Part shown: piece after piece, positions 1 through 5,127 of the stretch | Numbering within the stretch: the stretch's first letter is position 1 | How the letters are laid out: each line of letters begins with the position of its first letter | Assembly: GCA_016302655.1 (NCBI GenBank) | Contig: JAEDNF010000082.1 | Coordinates: forward strand, 1 to 7,109 | Direction of reading: 5' to 3' | DNA length: 7,109 nucleotides | DNA from: Oscillospiraceae bacterium | Lineage (GTDB): Bacteria; Bacillota; Clostridia; Oscillospirales; Ruminococcaceae | The notes under the pieces: generated by a model | Databases searched by the model: none | Seen by the model: only the letters and a program-made list of their open reading frames with translations | What the model was told of the DNA's origin: nothing | Program-made: the position numbers and the translations under genes

Positions 1-1014
1 CTTGGTGTAGAACTCATCCCACATCTTAGTTACATGCTCTTTTGAATAGAACTCGTTGCCACGCTTTGAATTTTCAACGCACTGACTGTAATATTCCTTA
101 TCGTCACGGAGCTTTACAAGCTCTGCAATAAATCCGTCAATGCCGTCTGTCTTGCTGTAGAAATCGAACAGTATATCATTGTATATCTCAAGGTCTCTGA
201 GCAGTATCGGCACATGAGCGCACATTGCCTCAAGTATCGTCATCGGGAACAGCTCTTCAAACGACGGGAGGAACATAACATCGCCGAGGTTGTACACCTC
301 GTTCATATTCTCACGCTCTATCATTCCGAGCAGTTTGAGATTAGACGGAGGATTCTCCATTATCTTGTTTATCTCTTTGTATCCGTCGGTTATCTTGCCG
401 AATGAAAAACCGCCTGCCCAAGCAAAGGTCATATCGGGCATCTGCTCCGCTATCTTTACAAAGTCGAAAAATCCCTTTCTCTGCTGAAGCTGACCTGCGC
501 ATACCGCAACAAAGCTGTCCTTAGGGATGCCGTACTTTTCTCTCAGCTTCAGCTTCTCTTCAGCCGACACGGGATGGAACTGCTCGGACGAAACATAGTT
601 CGGTATATATGTTACCTTATCGGGATTTACTCCGTAGTGCTGAAGTCTGCCGATAAAATACGGATTTACCGTAACAAGATACTCCATGCTGTCATAGAAC
701 TTTATCATGTACTTGTAGAATATCTTTTTGGCAAACTTCGGGAGATTGAGACTTGTCTCAACCGTCTCAGGAAGCATATGGACATATCCTACCGAGCGGC
801 CTTTTTTCGTTTTGCTCTTTCTGCCGAGATAATATCCCGGATTTATCGTATGATAATGCGTGATATCGGCTTTCATGTGAGCGTTTTCAAATACCTCAAA
901 CTTATCGCCCAGCCCTTCTCTTACAAGGTTAACCTGTTCTATATATGCCGAACCTACGCCCTGTCCCTTTACCTTAGTGGCGCTTGACATCATATTTATC
1001 GTTGCTTTTGCCAT
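1..1014 (-). CDS. GT4-family glycosyltransferase, probable glycolipid (glycosyl-diacylglycerol) synthase; 3' end outside window
   Basis: The frame is open from ATG 1014 to the window edge (338 codons, no stop), so the C-terminus is missing. Family members of this type are near 340-350 residues, so probably only a few residues are lost. The N-terminus begins MAKATINMMSSATKVKGQG, with a glycine-bearing loop, followed by HYHTINPG. The C-terminal Rossmann half has YIPNYVS, then a Q-R-K-G nucleotide-sugar loop near residues 178-181, and the GT4 EX7E motif at E254 and E262 (ELFPMTILE). No membrane span or signal peptide is seen, so it is probably a cytosolic, membrane-associated enzyme. From memory, the sequence resembles Firmicutes enzymes that add a second sugar to alpha-glucosyl-diacylglycerol (CpoA-like in streptococci). 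The GT4 fold is clear; acceptor and donor are inferred. Shine-Dalgarno GGAAAG lies about 9 nt before the ATG. It has its own promoter at 1071-1099. Confidence 0.85.
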   Translation of the reverse strand, partial: MAKATINMMSSATKVKGQGVGSAYIEQVNLVREGLGDKFEVFENAHMKADITHYHTINPGYYLGRKSKTKKGRSVGYVHMLPETVETSLNLPKFAKKIFYKYMIKFYDSMEYLVTVNPYFIGRLQHYGVNPDKVTYIPNYVSSEQFHPVSAEEKLKLREKYGIPKDSFVAVCAGQLQQRKGFFDFVKIAEQMPDMTFAWAGGFSFGKITDGYKEINKIMENPPSNLKLLGMIERENMNEVYNLGDVMFLPSFEELFPMTILEAMCAHVPILLRDLEIYNDILFDFYSKTDGIDGFIAELVKLRDDKEYYSQCVENSKRGNEFYSKEHVTKMWDEFYTK

Positions 1015-1031
1015 ATTTCTGTTCTTTCCAT

Positions 1032-1071
1032 TTACTTAAATTTACGGAAAACCGCCGTATGATTTAAGTAA
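1032..1071 (-). repeat. Perfect 10-bp inverted repeat with nested 5-bp stem in the glycosyltransferase leader
   Basis: TTACTTAAAT (1032-1041) and ATTTAAGTAA (1062-1071) are exact reverse complements. Between them TACGG (1043-1047) pairs with CCGTA (1055-1059) around a 7-nt loop. The whole can fold as one long hairpin in an RNA of either strand. One arm ends on the last base of the -10 box of the glycosyltransferase promoter, so an RNA started there would carry only part of that arm; the full hairpin needs read-through from the importer operon. Role unknown: an operator or an RNA structure are both possible. Confidence 0.6.
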
Positions 1072-1091
1072 TTGTATCATAACGGCGGTTT
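1047..1091 (-). terminator. Probable intrinsic terminator of the amino-acid importer operon
   Basis: The arms at 1049-1063 and 1076-1091 pair over 15 bp with one bulged base (A1081): a GC-rich block ACCGCCGT/ACGGCGGT plus ATGAT/ATCAT, with a 12-nt loop. On the minus strand the stem is followed directly by a short run of four T, and it begins 20 nt beyond the ATPase stop. The T tract is short, so termination may be partial and read-through into the glycosyltransferase gene is possible. The same bases could be an operator dyad, because they overlap the next gene's promoter. Confidence 0.55.
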
Positions 1092-1099
1092 ATTGTCAA
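1071..1099 (-). promoter_or_regulatory. Sigma-A promoter for the glycosyltransferase gene
   Basis: Read on the minus strand, TTGACA (1099-1094) is followed after exactly 17 bp by TACAAT (1076-1071). That is a perfect -35 and a 5/6 -10 match. Predicted transcription start is about 1064, giving a leader of roughly 50 nt before ATG 1014. One arm of the terminator-like dyad occupies the spacer, which is unusual and suggests interference or regulation at this promoter. Confidence 0.75.
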
Positions 1100-1111
1100 G
1101 TATATAAGCTT

Positions 1112-1873
1112 TTATGAGTGATATCTCTCAAGGAACTGTCTTGTACGCTCGCTTGCATTCTCTCCGAATACTTTATCGGGAGTGTCGTTTTCAATTACTA
1201 ATCCTTCAGCCATAAAGATTATTCTGTCGGAGATATCACGGGCAAACTGCATCTCGTGGGTAACTATCACCATAGTCATCTTCTCCTGAGCAAGACTCTT
1301 TATGACCTTGAGAATTTCTCCGGTAAGCTCCGGATCGAGCGCAGAGGTCGGCTCGTCGAAGAACAGCAGATCGGGCTTCATAGCAAGGGCTCTTGCTATC
1401 GATACTCTCTGCTGCTGACCGCCCGACAGATTGCACGGATATTCGTCTGCCTTATCTTCAAGTCCCATCTTTTTAAGCAGTGCCATAGCCGTTTCTTCCG
1501 CCTCTGCCTTTTTCTGTTTTAAAACATGAACAGGCGCCTCGGTTATATTGGTAAGCACCGACATATGCGGAAACAGGTTGAAATTCTGAAAAACAAGACC
1601 TATCCTGAGCCTTATCTCGTGAAGCGCCGCTTTGTCCGCATAAACAGCTTTTCCGTTATCACCGTTTCTTGCCATTGTGATGCCGCATATCTCGATTTCG
1701 CCGCTGTCTATGCGTTCAAACTGATTAATACAGCGCAGTAAAGTAGATTTGCCGCTTCCCGACGGACCTATTATCGACACTACCTCGCCCTTGTCTACAG
1801 TAAGCGAGATATCCTTAAGCACCTGAAGTTTGCCGAAGCTCTTTGACAGATGATTTACAGTCAGTACTGACAT
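1112..1873 (-). CDS. Polar amino-acid ABC transporter ATP-binding protein (GlnQ/ArtM type)
   Basis: ATPase that powers uptake of a polar amino acid through the adjacent permease, on the cytoplasmic face of the membrane. All nucleotide-binding elements are present: Walker A GPSGSGKST (residues 36-44), Q-loop Q96 in VFQNFNLFPHM, ABC signature LSGGQ (149-153), Walker B LLFFDE ending at E174, D-loop SALD (177-180) and switch H206. NQFERIDSGEI and FNLFPHM are typical of the polar amino-acid subfamily. At 253 residues it is slightly longer than the usual ~240; a short insert at about residues 68-84 (ARNGDNGKAVYADKAAL) lies before the Q-loop, where this subfamily varies. Shine-Dalgarno AAAGGA precedes the ATG. 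The permease ends 20 bp upstream, so the two are co-transcribed. Substrate (Gln, Glu, Arg, His, cystine or other) cannot be told from sequence. Confidence 0.95.
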   Translation of the reverse strand: MSVLTVNHLSKSFGKLQVLKDISLTVDKGEVVSIIGPSGSGKSTLLRCINQFERIDSGEIEICGITMARNGDNGKAVYADKAALHEIRLRIGLVFQNFNLFPHMSVLTNITEAPVHVLKQKKAEAEETAMALLKKMGLEDKADEYPCNLSGGQQQRVSIARALAMKPDLLFFDEPTSALDPELTGEILKVIKSLAQEKMTMVIVTHEMQFARDISDRIIFMAEGLVIENDTPDKVFGENASERTRQFLERYHS

Positions 1874-1893
1874 ATTTACACCGTTCCTTTATC

Positions 1894-2601
1894 TTATCTG
1901 TAGTAGTTCAGCTTCTTTTCTATAAAGCCGAACAGAGCCGTGAGTACGGTCGCCATAACGAAGTAGAACACACCTGCTATGAAAAGCGGTACCAGCGAGC
2001 TGTAGTTCATCATCTGCTGTTTTGCCGCAAGCATTATCTCCGAATATGCGACTACATTTGCAAGCGATGTATCCTTTACAAGCGTTATTACTTCATTGCT
2101 TGACGCAGGTACTATTCTTTTTATCACCTGCGGAAGAATAATTCTGAAAAATGTCTGCGGTCTTGTCATTCCCAGAGCCGCCGCCGCCTCATACTGTCCC
2201 TTAGGGATAGATTCTATTCCGCCTCTGAATATCTCCGCAAAATATGCGGCATAATTCAGTACAAACGCTATAATTACCATAGAGAACATAAAACTCTCGG
2301 AGGCAATATCAAGTCCACCAAGCATCTGTTCTATAAAATTACCCGTTCCCACAGACGCTTGTTTTAAAAACGGCAACGCATAATATACCACTATTATCTG
2401 AAGCATAAGAGGCGTGCCTCTCATTATCAGTATGTATATGTTAGTCAGCCACGATATCGGCTTGAAACGGCACATCTTGAGCGCCGCCACTATAAGTCCC
2501 AGCGGTATTGAGAACAGCAGTGTAAATCCGAATATCTTAAGCGTTGGTATAAGGTTCTGGAGCAGTATGCCCGTAACCTTCAGTATCTGTTCGCCTGTCA
2601 T
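1894..2601 (-). CDS. Polar amino-acid ABC transporter permease (HisM/GlnP family)
   Basis: Integral-membrane subunit of an amino-acid importer; 235 residues, a normal family length. Hydrophobic spans are visible at about residues 12-42, 52-79, 103-125 and 200-226; the first stretches may each contain more than one helix. The RGTPLMLQ sequence (61-68) is a hallmark of the HisM/GlnP group. The cytoplasmic coupling loop (EAA motif) begins EAAAALGM at 138 and ends with LPQ at 156-158; it docks onto the ATPase. It is the first gene of a two-gene operon with the ATPase and has a good promoter at 2673-2701. Chosen start ATG 2601 has GAGG about 14 nt upstream, rather distant, so the start is less certain than the gene. 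No periplasmic-type binding protein gene or fused binding domain is present, so the solute receptor must be encoded elsewhere. Confidence 0.94.
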   Translation of the reverse strand: MTGEQILKVTGILLQNLIPTLKIFGFTLLFSIPLGLIVAALKMCRFKPISWLTNIYILIMRGTPLMLQIIVVYYALPFLKQASVGTGNFIEQMLGGLDIASESFMFSMVIIAFVLNYAAYFAEIFRGGIESIPKGQYEAAAALGMTRPQTFFRIILPQVIKRIVPASSNEVITLVKDTSLANVVAYSEIMLAAKQQMMNYSSLVPLFIAGVFYFVMATVLTALFGFIEKKLNYYR

Positions 2602-2635
2602 TTTATTTTATCAGTCCTCGTTAATTTTTATCACG

Positions 2636-2658
2636 GTAAAGCAATAATATGCTATTAC
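2636..2658 (-). repeat. Imperfect dyad at the 5' end of the importer transcript
   Basis: GTAAAGC (2636-2642) pairs with GCTATTAC (2651-2658) over 7 bp with one bulged A and an 8-nt loop. Predicted transcription from the 2673-2701 promoter begins about 2666, so the dyad occupies the first transcribed bases. It could be an operator or a 5'-end RNA hairpin. The stem is short and could be chance. Confidence 0.3.
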
Positions 2659-2672
2659 GGCACTATGTTATT

Positions 2673-2701
2673 ATTGTAGCAGAAAAGAGACGGATTTGCA
2701 A
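2673..2701 (-). promoter_or_regulatory. Sigma-A promoter for the amino-acid importer operon
   Basis: Minus-strand TTGCAA (2701-2696), a 17-bp spacer, then TACAAT (2678-2673), with TGC directly before the -10 (extended -10). Predicted start about 2666, giving a leader of about 65 nt before ATG 2601. It is back-to-back with the regulator promoters starting at 2724. Confidence 0.7.
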
Positions 2702-2718
2702 GCGGAAGATAAAAAAAG

Positions 2719-2740
2719 ACAGATTGACTTTATAGTCTGT
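2719..2740. repeat. Short inverted repeat between the divergent promoters
   Basis: ACAGA (2719-2723) and TCTGT (2736-2740) are exact inverted copies with 12 bp between, lying between the importer -35 and the first regulator promoter and overlapping the latter's -35. A regulator bound here could touch both units. The arms are only 5 bp, so this may be chance. Confidence 0.25.
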
Positions 2741-2752
2741 TGCTGATATGAT
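2724..2752 (+). promoter_or_regulatory. Upstream sigma-A promoter (P1) of the two-component operon
   Basis: TTGACT (2724-2729), a 17-bp spacer, TATGAT (2747-2752); the bases before the -10 are TGA, so it also has an extended -10. Both boxes match consensus at 5 of 6. Predicted start about 2759, which gives a leader of about 110 nt. It has no evident need for an activator and may give basal expression. Confidence 0.55.
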
Positions 2753-2766
2753 AATAATTGACAGTT

Positions 2767-2800
2767 TTCTAAGGCAATTCTAAGCTTTAAGAGCTATAAT
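2767..2800 (+). promoter_or_regulatory. Downstream promoter (P2) with direct-repeat response-regulator box
   Basis: TTCTAAG occurs twice (2767-2773 and 2778-2784) with a 4-bp gap, giving an 11-bp period. A perfect TATAAT (2795-2800) follows 10 bp after the second copy. There is no good -35 at the normal position; the second repeat covers most of that place. This layout is typical of promoters activated by OmpR/PhoB-type regulators (compare the PhoB box and the CiaR TTTAAG-type repeat). Since an OmpR-type regulator is encoded immediately downstream, autoregulation is the likely reading. Confidence 0.6.
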
Positions 2801-2870
2801 TACACAGGATGAAACAATTTATATATATTTTTCGTAATCTGTCGGCATACAGCCGGAACGGAGATGCAAT

Positions 2871-3554
2871 ATGAAACTTTTATTTGCAGAGGACGAGGTG
2901 AGCATGGCTGAGGCTGTGACCGACATCCTCACTTATCACAACTATTCGGTAGATACCGTATACAACGGTGCAGACGCACTTGAATACGCAAGAACGGAGC
3001 ATTATGACGGAATTATTCTTGATATAATGATGCCGAAAAAGAACGGTCTTGAGGTGCTAAAGACATTAAGGAGCGAAGGCTGTACCGTGCCGATACTTCT
3101 GCTTACCGCAAAAGCGGAGGTCGAGGACAAGATCGCAGGACTTGATATGGGCGCAGACGACTATCTTGCGAAGCCCTTTGTCATGGGAGAGCTTCTTTCC
3201 CGAGTGAGAGCGATGCTCAGGCGAAAAGATCAGTTTACGCCCGATGTAATCACCTTCGGCAATGTATCGCTGAATATGAGCAGCTGTGAGCTTACAGGAC
3301 CTGCTCAGACTGTCGTTCTGTCTAAGATAGAATACAAGCTGATGGAGCTTCTTATGCTCAACAAGGGGATTTACCTTTCGACAGAGGACATACTTGTAAA
3401 AGTATGGGGCTATGAGAGCGAGGCGGAAAGCGGCGCTGTATGGGTGTATATTTCTTACATAAGAAAACGCCTTGCGGCTGTCGGTGCCGACATCGGGATA
3501 AAAGCTAAGAGGGGCGTAGGCTACACGCTTGAAATAACGGGAGATACAGACTGA
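2871..3554 (+). CDS. OmpR/PhoB-family response regulator transcription factor
   Basis: Cytoplasmic DNA-binding regulator phosphorylated by the kinase encoded next to it; 227 residues, the normal length. The receiver domain (about 1-115) has the acidic pocket E7-D8-E9, phospho-acceptor D51 in GIILDIMMP, switch T79, and K101 in the K-P-F signature. A short linker follows, then a winged helix-turn-helix domain (about 125-220) with LSKIEYKLMELL, the recognition-helix region AVWVYISYIRKRL, and the wing RGVGYTL. Start ATG 2871 is preceded by GGAG at a 7-nt spacing. The stop is 1 nt from the kinase ATG (TGATATG), so the two are translationally coupled. Two promoters and a direct-repeat box lie upstream. 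Signal and regulon cannot be told from sequence; the linkage suggests the operon itself and perhaps the divergent importer. Confidence 0.96.
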   Translation: MKLLFAEDEVSMAEAVTDILTYHNYSVDTVYNGADALEYARTEHYDGIILDIMMPKKNGLEVLKTLRSEGCTVPILLLTAKAEVEDKIAGLDMGADDYLAKPFVMGELLSRVRAMLRRKDQFTPDVITFGNVSLNMSSCELTGPAQTVVLSKIEYKLMELLMLNKGIYLSTEDILVKVWGYESEAESGAVWVYISYIRKRLAAVGADIGIKAKRGVGYTLEITGDTD

Positions 3555-3555
3555 T

Positions 3556-4833
3556 ATGGTAAAACAGCTGCAGAAAAAGTTCATACTTGCGGCAATGCTT
3601 GCCGTATCTATCCTTCTTGTGGTGCTGATAAGCGGAATAAATGTATTCAACTATCTTACTTCTATCGGCGAAAACGATAAATTGACTAAGACGCTCAGCG
3701 ACAGTTTTGAAGCGTCTACAATTTGGAATGAAGAAGTTCCTTTACAGCCGCAGCAGACGATGCAGGAGCAACCACCTAAAGACAATGACCGTAAGGGCGG
3801 CAAGCCGGATAAAAACTCCGTCAGATCCGCACGATATGCCGCTGTAGCATTTGACAGCGACGGAAATATCATAAGAACGGATATATCGCATATTTCTTCT
3901 ATAACGCAGGAAGAAGCCGAAAGCGCCGCCGCAAGTCTTTTGGGGCTTGCCGACGGCACGGGCAGCTATAACGGATATCTGTACCGACTCACCACAACAA
4001 AACACGCAGGCGGACGGATACTGATACTTCTTGACAACAGCGAACAGGTAAGCTCATTTTTCTCGGTGCTGATGATCTCTGTCGGTGCAGGAGTATTCTG
4101 CTGGGTGCTTATGCTGCTGTTTATTATTCTTCTTTCGAGAAAAGCGATCGCACCGGTTGCCCGCAGTATCGAAAAGCAAAAGCAATTCGTGACTAACGCA
4201 GGCCACGAAATAAAAACTCCGCTTGCGATAATACTTGCCAATACCGACGCTCTGGAGCTTCACAACGGAGAAAGCAAATGGAGCAAAAACATCCGTGCCC
4301 AGACGCTGAGACTAAGCGGACTTATGCAGAATCTTCTGATGCTTGCCAAAATGGACGAGAGTGCGGCAAAACTGCCGATGTGCCGCTTTGACTTCAGCAC
4401 GGCGGTAAAGGATACCGCAGAAGCGTTTGTTGAGCCTGCGGCGCTGAAAGGCGTATTAATAGATATCGATATAAAGCAGGACATCTTTGTAAACGGAAAC
4501 CGTGACAGCCTGATTCAGCTGATTACGGTGCTTATGGATAATGCGGTAAAATATACCGAAAGCGGCGGTGAAATAACCGCAGAGCTTTCCTGCACCGACC
4601 GCCTTGCAATTCTCAGAATAGCCAACACCTGCGATACTGTAGAGAATCCCGAAAAGCTGTTCGACCGCTTTTACAGAGGCGACAGCGCAAGAACACAGAA
4701 GAACGGCGGCTACGGTATAGGTCTTTCCGTAGCTATGGCTATAGCACAGCTCCATAAAGGCAGTATTTCCGCCGAAAACATAGGCGGAAAACTGATGTTT
4801 ACGGTAAAGCTGCAGCGCTGCGTTGCCGACTGA
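3556..4833 (+). CDS. Membrane sensor histidine kinase, partner of the upstream response regulator
   Basis: The 425-residue protein has TM1 at about 9-31, an extracytoplasmic sensor at about 32-167, TM2 at about 168-193 and a cytoplasmic kinase core. The sensor holds a hydrophilic Q/P/K-rich stretch (about 60-88), then a small alpha/beta part (VAFDSDGNIIRTD, later GGRILILLDNSEQ) suggestive of a Cache/PAS-like fold, which I cannot confirm. The H box NAGHEIKTPL carries the phospho-acceptor H217. The N box has N329 in DNAVKYT, the F box is LFDRFYRGD (368-376) and the G2 box GGYGIGLS starts at 384. The G1 box is degenerate (IANTCD in place of DxGxG), as I recall from many clostridial kinases. Only about 24 residues separate TM2 from the H box, so no full HAMP domain fits. 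No terminator follows, so transcription may run into the DUF3343 gene. Confidence 0.95.
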   Translation: MVKQLQKKFILAAMLAVSILLVVLISGINVFNYLTSIGENDKLTKTLSDSFEASTIWNEEVPLQPQQTMQEQPPKDNDRKGGKPDKNSVRSARYAAVAFDSDGNIIRTDISHISSITQEEAESAAASLLGLADGTGSYNGYLYRLTTTKHAGGRILILLDNSEQVSSFFSVLMISVGAGVFCWVLMLLFIILLSRKAIAPVARSIEKQKQFVTNAGHEIKTPLAIILANTDALELHNGESKWSKNIRAQTLRLSGLMQNLLMLAKMDESAAKLPMCRFDFSTAVKDTAEAFVEPAALKGVLIDIDIKQDIFVNGNRDSLIQLITVLMDNAVKYTESGGEITAELSCTDRLAILRIANTCDTVENPEKLFDRFYRGDSARTQKNGGYGIGLSVAMAIAQLHKGSISAENIGGKLMFTVKLQRCVAD

Positions 4834-4845
4834 TCTTGCCTTTTT

Positions 4846-4869
4846 CCGTCACTTTACACATTGTTACGG
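4846..4869. repeat. Inverted repeat just upstream of the DUF3343 gene -10 box
   Basis: CCGTCAC (4846-4852) and GTTACGG (4863-4869) pair at 6 of 7 positions around a 10-nt loop. The dyad ends 2 bp before TATAAT (4872) and covers the place where a -35 would sit. No T run follows, so it is not a convincing terminator for the kinase gene; an operator is the better guess. Confidence 0.35.
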
Positions 4870-4882
4870 CATATAATACGAT
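4853..4882 (+). promoter_or_regulatory. Probable promoter of the Se/S-carrier and desulfurase operon
   Basis: A perfect TATAAT lies at 4872-4877 but has no good -35 at 16-18 bp. An alternative pairing is TTTACA (4853-4858) with TACGAT (4877-4882) at 18 bp. The dyad at 4846-4869 overlaps the region. A promoter is likely, but its exact boxes are uncertain; it could depend on an activator. Confidence 0.45.
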
Positions 4883-4911
4883 GAATAACAAACAAAAACG
4901 GAGGAACCGTC

Positions 4912-5127
4912 ATGTATTTTATCGTATTACAGTCTTCTACCGCCGCTCAAAAAGCCAAACGGCTGCTCGGCGGATATAAAATATCTTCATCGGTCGGAAA
5001 AATCAGCACAAAAAAGGGATGCCGTTTCGGGATATATGTTTCGGATAATCCCGACAAAGCCTGCCGCCTGCTGTCTTTAAACGGCATGAACTGTATAGAA
5101 ATAAGGAACGGCGGTGATGCGGGATGA
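4912..5127 (+). CDS. DUF3343 putative Se/S carrier-like small protein
   Basis: The 71-residue soluble protein starts MYFIVLQSSTAAQKAKRLL, the usual opening of DUF3343 (Pfam Se_S_carrier-like) proteins. A central ISTKKGCRFGIYV segment follows, in which C37 sits at the family's conserved cysteine position (commonly S-x-C-G or G-C-x-x-G), then DKACRLLSLNGM. It also has C51 and C61. Family proteins are usually 70-90 residues, so it is full length. Members are found beside selenium-metabolism genes and class V aminotransferase desulfurases and are proposed to carry selenium or sulfur; this is a genomic-context proposal, not a proven reaction. Here the gene overlaps the desulfurase-like gene by 4 bp (ATGA), strong evidence of coupling. 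The Shine-Dalgarno GGAGG is close to ideal and sits in a small 4-bp hairpin (4898-4910). Family assignment rests on pattern memory. Confidence 0.8.
   Translation: MYFIVLQSSTAAQKAKRLLGGYKISSSVGKISTKKGCRFGIYVSDNPDKACRLLSLNGMNCIEIRNGGDAG

Noticed and set aside
574..987. 137-residue plus-strand open frame
   Set aside because: It is antisense to the glycosyltransferase, whose own frame is open throughout with GT4 motifs.
2602..2870. Possible T-box, riboswitch or small RNA gene in the divergent region
   Set aside because: Leaders are about 65 and 60-110 nt and show only short stems; no conserved riboswitch or T-box sequence was recognised. The region is explained by promoters and binding sites.
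3066..3650. 194-residue open frame on the minus strand
   Set aside because: It is antisense to the response regulator and the start of the kinase, both of which have full family motifs in frame; no domain is recognisable in the antisense product.
4834..4850. T run after the kinase stop as a terminator
   Set aside because: The five T residues are not preceded by a hairpin, so termination between the kinase and DUF3343 genes is unsupported.
4898..4910. Hairpin around the DUF3343 gene Shine-Dalgarno (ACGG/CCGT) as a translational switch or riboswitch
   Set aside because: The stem is only 4 bp and the AGGAA lies exposed in the loop; no larger aptamer-like structure fits in the short leader.
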